A DNA stretch of 5,801 nt from the NCBI GenBank assembly GCA_002508635.1, contig DACO01000171.1:1135-6935 (forward strand), read 5' to 3'. Source of the stretch: Methanolobus sp. UBA118 (GTDB lineage Archaea; Halobacteriota; Methanosarcinia; Methanosarcinales; Methanosarcinaceae). The translations under genes were made by a program, and so were the position numbers. Shown here one piece after another: positions 1-4,677 of the stretch (positions within the stretch are counted from its first letter, which is position 1; each line of letters opens with the position of its first letter). The notes beneath the pieces are model-generated. The model searched no databases and was not told the DNA's origin. It was given only the letters and a program-made list of their open reading frames with translations.

Positions 1-26
1 CAGGATAAGAAACTGGCCTTATCCTG
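1..26 (-). other. Intercistronic hairpin after the PDGLE gene
   Basis: A perfect 9-bp inverted repeat (CAGGATAAG at 1-9, CTTATCCTG at 18-26) has an 8-base loop. Read on the minus strand it follows the stop codon of the PDGLE-domain gene by 12 bases, after a pyrimidine-rich stretch (27-38) that includes a T run. The U-rich tract comes before the hairpin rather than after it, so this is not a classic intrinsic terminator as far as the window shows. It could be a processing or mRNA-stability element between this gene and the next transporter gene (cbiQ type expected), or part of a terminator whose U-run lies outside the window. Confidence 0.5.
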
Positions 27-38
27 GAAAAAGAGAGA

Positions 39-350
39 TTATTTTTTGGCCAGCTTACCAAAAGCAAAGCCGATTACAAGTACAATAAGAGTACCTGCAA
101 CAATAGCTGCGACCTCTCCGGACTTACCCATACCTTCAATTGCATAATCAGGCATCGGAGATTCAACGGCAGGTGCTATTTCTTCCATGGCGGTCAGCTT
201 CGCCTCATCTACTATATCCATTGCAGCACTCTCAAGACCATCAGGATCAGGTGATGCAAGGAATGGTGCAAGTACGGATATTAGCAGCGCAATGGCTATA
301 CCCGCATAGAGGAACTTCATATTCTTATTGCCTGACATTGTATCACTCAT
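39..350 (-). CDS. PDGLE-domain membrane protein, CbiN/NikN-like subunit of the Co/Ni ECF importer
   Basis: Small 103-residue membrane protein that probably assists the substrate-capture component of a cobalt or nickel energy-coupling-factor transporter. It shows an N-terminal membrane segment (about residues 13-33), the sequence SPDPDGLES at 33-41 containing the PDGLE signature that names the family, an acidic extracytoplasmic stretch with PMPDYAI at 65-71, a second membrane segment (about 79-99) and a basic tail. This topology (two helices, external loop) matches CbiN/NikN-type accessory proteins, which stabilise the M component. The start ATG overlaps the cbiM stop as ATGA, indicating translational coupling, and a G-run (358-362) lies 7 bases upstream. 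Internal ATGs at residues 5 and 11 are alternatives; residue 11 would leave a more typical short N-terminus before the first helix. Whether the metal is cobalt or nickel cannot be told from this protein. Confidence 0.9.
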   Translation of the reverse strand: MSDTMSGNKNMKFLYAGIAIALLISVLAPFLASPDPDGLESAAMDIVDEAKLTAMEEIAPAVESPMPDYAIEGMGKSGEVAAIVAGTLIVLVIGFAFGKLAKK

Positions 351-1006
351 GCCGCCGCCCCCTTTGCCTCAGAACTCAGAAAGGAGTTGTCGATTAGATC
401 CGGCCTTGACTTCTGTATTGCTGTGATCACCACTGCAGTGATAATACCTTCACCCACGAATCCTATGATCAGATGATAAAGACCCATTGCTGTGAGTCCG
501 GGAATCAGCGGGAAGGTTCCTGCAATGTATAGCTCAACGGCAGTGGCAAGAGCGGATACCACCAGACCGATCCATGCACCCGCAAAAGCGGAGGCCGTGA
601 TACTGAGCCTGCTCTTTCTCAGAGCGACGAAGGTATAGTAGCCAACAAAACCGGATATTACTCCCATATTGAGAATATTGGCACCCATCACAGTGATGCC
701 TCCGTCAGCAAACACAAATCCCTGTACAAGAAGGACAAGCGTCAGTACAAGTACACCTGCCAGCGGGCTACCCAGGATTATTGCAACAAGGGCCGCTCCC
801 ACCATATGTCCGCTGGTACCCATACCTATCGGGATATTTAGGGCCTGTATGGCAAATATACCTGCAGCAAGTGCTGCGAGTATTGGTACCTTGGTTTCGT
901 CAAGTTCGTTTCGCGCCCATCTGACTGACATCAGTATAAAGGGCAGGGCGATCACCCAATAGATAATTGCCTGACTTAGAGGCATAAATGAATCCGGTAT
1001 ATGCAT
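347..1006 (-). CDS. cbiM: Cobalt/nickel ECF transporter substrate-capture protein CbiM
   Basis: Integral membrane S component that binds Co2+ or Ni2+ outside the cell and passes it to the energy-coupling module (T protein plus ATPases). The 219-residue length is normal. The N-terminus reads MHIPDSF: in the NikM/CbiM family the mature Met1-His2 end reaches into the metal site with a histidine in the GTSGHMVGAAL motif, here residues 63-73 with His67. Other family landmarks are LGSP (78-81), LVQGFVFADGGIT (93-105), GAN-LNMG (108-115) and the late helix containing H178 and GEG (185-187). About six or seven hydrophobic segments fill the protein. The start is secure: the family requires Met-His at the N-terminus, and a GAGG Shine-Dalgarno (1014-1017) sits 7 bases upstream. 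MHIPD is closer to the NikM form than to MHIMEG-type CbiM, so nickel is possible; cobalt for corrinoid synthesis is equally plausible in a methanogen. Confidence 0.95.
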   Translation of the reverse strand: MHIPDSFMPLSQAIIYWVIALPFILMSVRWARNELDETKVPILAALAAGIFAIQALNIPIGMGTSGHMVGAALVAIILGSPLAGVLVLTLVLLVQGFVFADGGITVMGANILNMGVISGFVGYYTFVALRKSRLSITASAFAGAWIGLVVSALATAVELYIAGTFPLIPGLTAMGLYHLIIGFVGEGIITAVVITAIQKSRPDLIDNSFLSSEAKGAAA

Positions 1007-1032
1007 TTTAGTTCCTCTTTAACCTGTGAATC

Positions 1033-1059
1033 ATGAGACGATATGAAAAATATTCTCAT
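1033..1059 (-). promoter_or_regulatory. Inverted repeat in the cbiM leader, candidate operator or hairpin
   Basis: ATGAGA (1033-1038) and TCTCAT (1054-1059) are perfect inverted copies separated by 15 bp. ATAT (1041-1044) and ATAT (1050-1053) extend the symmetry, giving a possible 10-bp stem with a 2-base bulge and 5-base loop. It lies just downstream of the predicted cbiM start of transcription, a position suited to a repressor operator. The 6-N15-6 spacing resembles the geometry of NikR operators (two half-sites about 16 bp apart), but the half-site sequence is not the known NikR one. A weaker outer pair, CCTGT (1023-1027) and ACAGG (1077-1081), surrounds it. Regulation by metal is inference only. 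Confidence 0.35.
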
Positions 1060-1087
1060 TTGTAATACTTGTGCATACAGGAATAAT

Positions 1088-1100
1088 GAAATATATACCT
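1088..1100. promoter_or_regulatory. AT-rich TATA-like box in the divergent cbiM / radical SAM intergenic region
   Basis: The segment GAAATATATACCT can be read as a TATA box on either strand. On the minus strand it reads AGGTATATATTTC, preceded by the purine-rich CCAAAAGG that could be a BRE. It predicts transcription of cbiM starting near 1068, with a leader of about 60 bases carrying the inverted repeat and the Shine-Dalgarno. On the plus strand AAATATATA predicts a start near 1120, giving 17 bases to the TTG at 1137 or about 80 to the ATG at 1200. Only one good box is visible between the two genes, so it may be bidirectional, or the plus-strand gene may use a weaker box such as the AT-rich stretch around 1139-1150. 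Confidence 0.5.
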
Positions 1101-1199
1101 TTTGGAACATCAGCTTAATCTTTCGTATTACTTGAATTGTATAGAATATTCTTTAAGCGGGCAAGTCTTAAAAAGCCGAAAGAACCTAAGAGTAGGAAA

Positions 1200-2174
1200 A
1201 TGACGACATTCTCACCTGTGATCGCCGCAAAGGCCCTCTGGCAGATGCGGATCAGAAAAAGACCCTTTGTACTTTCCCATGCCATCAACAGCAGATGTAA
1301 TATGAGATGCGGATTCTGCGAATACTGGAAAGAGAGTGGTTCGCAGATGGAACTTGAGGAAGTCTTCAGGCTGCTTGACGATGCAAGGGATTTTGGCATA
1401 CTCGCCTATAATGCCTGGACCGTCGAACCCCTACTCAGAGAAGACCTGCCTGAGATACTTGCCCATGCAAAGTCCCTTGGCATGATAACATCACTTATTA
1501 CCAACGGGCTGCTTCTGGAAAAAAGGGCAGATGAGCTTGACAATCTGGATTATCTCTCAGTTTCAGTGGACGGTATCTCAAGTTATAAAGAGATAAGAGG
1601 AATAGAATTTGACAGGATACTGCCGGGAATAATAAAAGCGAAGGAGAATATGGAGAATCCCCTGCTTTTGAACTGTGTGATCAGCGGCAAAAATCTTGAT
1701 GACATTGAAGAACTCATTACAATGGCAAAGGAACTTGATGTGAAGATCTCATTCGAACCAATGTATGAGTTCGGAGGTATCGGAGATGATACCTGGAGCG
1801 AACTTGGAATAAGAGATATGGAAAAGTACCGCAGGGTCGTTGACCGGATCATTGAGATGAAGAAGGAGAGATATCCGATCATCAATTCCCTCACCTATCT
1901 GAAAATGATAAGGGAACTCAAAACAAACTTTAGCTGTCACGCCAATGACATCATACTTGATGTGGCTGCAGACGGCAGTATCGAGAACTGCCGGGTCCAC
2001 AGGGAACCCATCGGACACATGCGTGATGGTATTGAGAACGTCTGGGAAGCCACTAGAGAGAAGAGGAAAGCAATCTCAGATAAGTGTCAGAAGTGTCTTT
2101 TCTTCGGATATGTGGAAAACAGTCTCATGTATGATTTCAACCTCGAGGTTATGCAGCACTACGAATGGATGTAG
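1200..2174 (+). CDS. Radical SAM protein with SPASM-like C-terminal cysteines, function unknown
   Basis: Cytosolic iron-sulfur enzyme that would cleave S-adenosylmethionine to a 5'-deoxyadenosyl radical; its substrate is not recognisable. Counting from the ATG at 1200 (324 residues), the cluster motif CNMRCGFC supplies Cys33, Cys37 and Cys40 (CX3CX2C). The strand-2 motif usually written GGEP is here TVEPLL (about residues 74-79), so the glycines are replaced while Glu-Pro is kept. ITNGLLL (100-106) and SVSVDG (120-125) are typical barrel strands. Near the C-terminus Cys246, Cys264, Cys296 and Cys299 with the ADGSIENCR context resemble a SPASM/twitch domain carrying an auxiliary cluster, as in peptide- or cofactor-modifying MoaA/PqqE relatives. 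The frame is open upstream to a TTG at 1137, which would add 21 Lys/Arg-rich residues. Neither start has a clear Shine-Dalgarno; I chose ATG, but GC content already rises near 1155, so the longer form is possible. It diverges from cbiM and converges on the SAM hydrolase gene. Confidence 0.9.
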   Translation: MTTFSPVIAAKALWQMRIRKRPFVLSHAINSRCNMRCGFCEYWKESGSQMELEEVFRLLDDARDFGILAYNAWTVEPLLREDLPEILAHAKSLGMITSLITNGLLLEKRADELDNLDYLSVSVDGISSYKEIRGIEFDRILPGIIKAKENMENPLLLNCVISGKNLDDIEELITMAKELDVKISFEPMYEFGGIGDDTWSELGIRDMEKYRRVVDRIIEMKKERYPIINSLTYLKMIRELKTNFSCHANDIILDVAADGSIENCRVHREPIGHMRDGIENVWEATREKRKAISDKCQKCLFFGYVENSLMYDFNLEVMQHYEWM

Positions 2175-2180
2175 CTTGAT

Positions 2181-2951
2181 TCAAGGAAGAAGAATATCAA
2201 TCCTATCTCCATTTTTGATTCCAAGTTCCGATGCCGCGCTTCCCAGGTTCACAGCGATCTCAAAAAAACCGTGACTTCCTATAAGTGCCAGCAATTGCCC
2301 TTCTTCCATTAGACCATAGGTCTGCATGAACAGAAGTTTTGTCCCTGACACATTCAGCTTTTCCCCGAAACTGACACGATCCAGTACCACCTTCCCGGGT
2401 ATATTGGTGATAATATTACCAAAATCATCCACATAGATCACTTCACCCGAAACCAAGTTATTTTTAGCATCCACATTTCCGAAATCCAGATGCACGTAAT
2501 CCTCTATTTTTTCTCCCACATCATCAGGCGTCATATCCCCCAGGAGGTAGGCACCTACCCGGGCAAATATATCCCTTCCATGAAAAGTAGATGAAACATC
2601 TCCCAGTAACTCTGTATTTGTTATTTTGTAGACCTGGATATCTCCGAGCTTCAAAGCAGCGGGAATCATGAGACCATTATCCGGGCCCACAAAGAACTGA
2701 CCACCGGAGGAGATGATAATGGAATTTCTTTCTGTTCCCACCCCCGGGTCCACCACAGCCACATGCACGGTGCCTTCGGGAAAATAATCCACTACAGTAT
2801 ACATCGCAAATGCTCCTCCCCGGATGTCCGCATGGGCTATCGAGTGGGTGATATCCACGATCTGTGCTCCGGGCTCTATCCCGAGTATAACTGCCTTGAG
2901 GGCTGCGGGATAAAGTGAACCAAAATCCGTGGTTAGAGTGACTATTGACAT
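2181..2951 (-). CDS. S-adenosyl-L-methionine hydroxide adenosyltransferase (SAM hydrolase, DUF62 family)
   Basis: Cytosolic enzyme expected to split SAM with a hydroxide ion into adenosine and methionine; the family is related to fluorinase and chlorinase. The 256-residue length fits. N-terminal domain landmarks are LTTDFG (6-11), VDPGVGTERN (67-76), GPDNGL (89-94) and STFHGRD (121-127). Asp68, Arg75 and His124 correspond to the Asp-Arg-His set that activates water in archaeal members such as the Pyrococcus enzyme. The C-terminal beta-rich domain shows YVDDFGNIITN (173-183) and IGSHGFFEIA (224-233). The frame is open 23 codons further upstream to 3020, but the family begins at MSIVTLTTDFG, and a TATA box (2971-2979) centred about 24 bases before this ATG predicts a leaderless mRNA, so the short form is chosen. 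It ends in TGA six bases from the stop of the convergent radical SAM gene. Its physiological role in methanogens is unclear. Confidence 0.93.
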   Translation of the reverse strand: MSIVTLTTDFGSLYPAALKAVILGIEPGAQIVDITHSIAHADIRGGAFAMYTVVDYFPEGTVHVAVVDPGVGTERNSIIISSGGQFFVGPDNGLMIPAALKLGDIQVYKITNTELLGDVSSTFHGRDIFARVGAYLLGDMTPDDVGEKIEDYVHLDFGNVDAKNNLVSGEVIYVDDFGNIITNIPGKVVLDRVSFGEKLNVSGTKLLFMQTYGLMEEGQLLALIGSHGFFEIAVNLGSAASELGIKNGDRIDILLP

Positions 2952-2970
2952 AACAGAAAATTGGGCAGAA

Positions 2971-2979
2971 TAGTATAAA
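2971..2979 (-). promoter_or_regulatory. TATA box for the SAM hydrolase gene (leaderless transcript)
   Basis: On the minus strand the sequence reads TTTATACTA, close to the archaeal TATA consensus. Its centre lies about 24 bases upstream of the ATG at 2951, the usual distance from box to transcription start in archaea, and no Shine-Dalgarno is present in between. The predicted mRNA therefore begins at or within a few bases of the start codon. This also argues against the longer reading frame starting at 3020, which would begin upstream of its own promoter. Confidence 0.6.
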
Positions 2980-3049
2980 GCAGGTACGGATTTAGCAATT
3001 CCTCTATGGAATCGGATCAAAGAAGTTGAAAACAGTTGAGTAGAGAACT

Positions 3050-3093
3050 AAAAAAGGGAAGAAAATGAAAGAAGATAATGCCTGATGGCATTA
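3050..3093 (-). terminator. Hairpin plus U-rich terminator of thiC
   Basis: TAATGCC (3076-3082) and GGCATTA (3087-3093) form a perfect 7-bp stem with the 4-base loop TGAT. The stop codon of thiC (TAA, 3091-3093 on the minus strand) is the first part of the stem. In the transcript the hairpin is followed by about 25 bases of almost pure pyrimidine ending in six T (complement of 3050-3055), which fits both factor-independent archaeal termination at U-tracts and the bacterial hairpin form. It separates thiC from the SAM hydrolase promoter about 70 bases downstream. Confidence 0.65.
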
Positions 3094-4380
3094 CTTGCAG
3101 AGATCGTAGTTTGCGTTGACGATCTTAAGAGCGCAGAAGTCACCGCACATGGTACATGCGTCTTCGTCGCCTGGAGCTCTGCTGTCCCTGATGCTTCTTG
3201 CCAGCTCTGGGTCGAGTGCATGCTTGTACTGTTCCTCCCAGTCAAGTTTTGCGCGTGCCCTACCCATTGCGAGATCCACGTCACGGGCTGTTTCCGGGTA
3301 CTTGACCATGTCACCGACGTGAGCAGCGATCTTTGAGGTCTTGACACCTTCAACAACATCTTCAAGGTTTGGAAGTGCGAGGTGTTCTGCAGGTGTTACG
3401 TAACAGAGGAAGTCACAGCCTGCTGCTGCGGAAGCCGATGCACCGATAGCTGTTACGATATGGTCGCGACCTGCACCGATGTCTGATACGAGTGGACCGA
3501 GCATGTAGAATGGTTTTCCACCACTCATTGCCTTCATGAGCTTAACGTTCATCTCTACCTGGTCAAGTGGTACGTGACCTGGTCCTTCTACGATAACCTG
3601 AAGGTCATATTCGTCGTGTGCTTTCTGTGCGCATTCGGAGTTGATGATGAGCTCCTGTACCTGTGCCCTGTCGGTTGCGTCGTGGACTGCTCCTGCACGC
3701 ATTCCGTTACCAGTGGACAGGGTAACTTCGTGTTCCTTGAGGATCTCACAAAGATAATCGAAGTCTGCGTAAAGCGGGTTTTCCTTCTCGTTGTGCAGCA
3801 TCCATGTGCTCATGAATGCACCGCCACGGGAACAGAGACCACCGTATCTGCCATGTCCCTTCAACCTGTCAAGGACAATGTTGTTGATACCTGTGTGGAT
3901 GGCCATGAAGTTCGTACCGAGCTTTGCCTGCTCCTCGGTTGCGTGCCAGAGATCGTCCTCTGTCATGTGGACAATTGAACCGTCCCTCTTTGCTGCTGTG
4001 ATGAATGCCTGGTAGAGTGGAACTGAACCTACCGGAAGGGAGATCGCGTCACATACCTTTTTCCTGATACCAAGGAAGTCTCCGCCGGTACCAAGCTCCA
4101 TGAGTGTGTCTGCGCCTGCAGCTTCTGCTGCCTTTGCCTTTGCAACTTCCATTTCCTCATCAACGATGTCTGATGATGCACCAATGGATGCGTTGACCTT
4201 TGTCCTCAGGCCTTCACCCATACCACAGAGCTTGATGTCCCTGTATGGAGTCATGGGGATTACAATTCTGCCTGCAGCGATTCCACGTCTGATGAATTCT
4301 GGATCCTTACCTTCGGATTCGGCAACGATCTTCATCTCTTCTGTGATTTTACCGTTCTTTGCATCTGTTACGATTGTCAT
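3091..4380 (-). CDS. thiC: Phosphomethylpyrimidine synthase ThiC
   Basis: Radical SAM enzyme that rearranges aminoimidazole ribonucleotide (AIR) into hydroxymethylpyrimidine phosphate (HMP-P), the pyrimidine half of thiamine. The 429 residues match the short archaeal/bacterial form without the extra N-terminal domain of longer bacterial proteins. Family landmarks run in order: VNASIGAS (62-69), MELGTGGD (94-101), PVGSVPLYQA (116-125), SRGG (184-187), STGNGMRAGAVHDATDRAQ (222-240), EGPGHVP (265-271), a GAGRDHI variant (302-308) of the usual GYDHI site, and CDFLCYVTPAEHL (322-334). The cluster ligands are at the C-terminus: Cys409, Cys412 and Cys416 in CTMCGDFC, a CX2CX3C spacing, one residue shorter than the classic bacterial CX2CX4C. 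The start ATG has GAGGT (4387-4391) six bases upstream. The gene stands alone with its own promoter and terminator. Methanogens can carry two ThiC paralogues, so a second copy may exist elsewhere. Confidence 0.97.
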   Translation of the reverse strand: MTIVTDAKNGKITEEMKIVAESEGKDPEFIRRGIAAGRIVIPMTPYRDIKLCGMGEGLRTKVNASIGASSDIVDEEMEVAKAKAAEAAGADTLMELGTGGDFLGIRKKVCDAISLPVGSVPLYQAFITAAKRDGSIVHMTEDDLWHATEEQAKLGTNFMAIHTGINNIVLDRLKGHGRYGGLCSRGGAFMSTWMLHNEKENPLYADFDYLCEILKEHEVTLSTGNGMRAGAVHDATDRAQVQELIINSECAQKAHDEYDLQVIVEGPGHVPLDQVEMNVKLMKAMSGGKPFYMLGPLVSDIGAGRDHIVTAIGASASAAAGCDFLCYVTPAEHLALPNLEDVVEGVKTSKIAAHVGDMVKYPETARDVDLAMGRARAKLDWEEQYKHALDPELARSIRDSRAPGDEDACTMCGDFCALKIVNANYDLCK

Positions 4381-4386
4381 TGTTAT

Positions 4387-4391
4387 ACCTC
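4387..4391 (-). promoter_or_regulatory. Shine-Dalgarno site of thiC
   Basis: GAGGT on the minus strand, six bases before the ATG, complements the archaeal 16S rRNA 3' end. It fixes the start codon at 4380. Confidence 0.75.
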
Positions 4392-4422
4392 AGTCTTTGA
4401 TGTACCTTAGAAGAATCAAATT

Positions 4423-4430
4423 GTATATAA
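4423..4430 (-). promoter_or_regulatory. TATA box of thiC
   Basis: The minus strand reads TTATATAC, a good archaeal TATA box, with a preceding AAGCC stretch where the BRE would lie. Transcription is expected to start near 4400, giving a leader of roughly 20 bases that includes the GAGGT ribosome-binding site. Confidence 0.7.
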
Positions 4431-4447
4431 GGCTTGTCAAAAATCAA

Positions 4448-4461
4448 ACTTTAGATAAAGT
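4448..4461. promoter_or_regulatory. 14-bp palindrome upstream of the thiC promoter, candidate operator
   Basis: ACTTTA-GA-TAAAGT is a perfect inverted repeat with a 2-base centre, 17 bp upstream of the thiC TATA box (roughly -48 to -61 from the predicted start). The flanks add a weaker inverted pair, AAACTT (4446-4451) and AAGTTT (4463-4468). The position suits a transcription factor; archaeal thiamine genes are known to be controlled by ThiR-type regulators, but I cannot match this site to a known motif, and AT-rich DNA makes chance palindromes likely. Confidence 0.3.
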
Positions 4462-4653
4462 CAAGTTTATTTTAGTATTGCATATTCTGAAAAGAGAAAT
4501 CAAGTCAAACAGATAATATAAAATTCTAAAAGATTAGCAAGAGCTATTTTTTAAGAAAGATTAATAAAATAACCATACATCCTCAATAATTAACACAAAT
4601 AAAGTTGTATTTACAAATAGTAAGAGAAACTTGAATTGTACCGAATCTTTGCC

Positions 4654-4677
4654 GGAAAAAATAGAAGAAAAGAGAAA
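4654..4677 (-). terminator. Pyrimidine-rich terminator after aglJ
   Basis: Directly after the aglJ stop codon the minus strand is almost all pyrimidine and ends in a run of six T followed by CC (4654-4661). No stable hairpin accompanies it. Archaeal RNA polymerase can terminate at such U-rich tracts without a stem, so this is the likely end of the tbp-aglJ transcript. Confidence 0.5.

Larger units (their letters stand above)
4381..4677. other. AT-rich intergenic region between aglJ and thiC
   Basis: These 297 bases are clearly richer in A+T than the flanking genes and contain no convincing reading frame. In minus-strand order they hold the pyrimidine tract ending aglJ, about 190 bases with no assigned function, the palindrome at 4448-4461, the thiC TATA box and the thiC Shine-Dalgarno. 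A second short palindrome, TTGTA-TT-TACAA (4605-4616), is present but such motifs are frequent by chance in DNA this AT-rich. The predicted thiC leader is only about 20 bases, too short for a TPP riboswitch, and I see none of the conserved TPP-riboswitch segments in the rest of the region. Confidence 0.7.

Noticed and set aside
669..962. Plus-strand open frame opposite cbiM.
   Set aside because: It lies wholly within a clear cbiM gene, has a low-complexity Ser/Thr/Pro/Ala-rich product and no start signal; a shadow frame.
2172..2312. TAG stop of the radical SAM gene as a possible pyrrolysine codon, with an open frame to the next TAG at 2310-2312.
   Set aside because: The 45 extra codons are simply antisense to the conserved 3' end of the SAM hydrolase gene and show no protein-like pattern; the protein is complete at the TAG. 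TAG is used as a normal stop in these organisms.
2952..3020. 23-codon upstream extension of the SAM hydrolase.
   Set aside because: The family starts at MSIVTLTTDFG, and the extension overlaps the predicted promoter.
3574..4516. Several plus-strand frames opposite thiC, including one running into the intergenic region to 4516.
   Set aside because: They mirror the strong codon bias of thiC on the other strand; the part beyond thiC is AT-rich with no protein-like features.
4535..4550. TAGC-AAGA-GCTA hairpin followed by six T on the plus strand.
   Set aside because: The stem is only 4 bp, and no plus-strand gene ends nearby, so there is nothing for it to terminate.
1130..4641. A 12-base repeat, ACTTGAATTGTA, at 1130-1141 and 4629-4640, each followed by a similar GAAT.
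   Set aside because: About one 12-base match is expected by chance in a window of this size, and the copies have no shared position relative to a gene.
4381..4677. TPP riboswitch upstream of thiC.
   Set aside because: The predicted leader is only about 20 bases, and the conserved TPP-riboswitch segments are not seen in the region.
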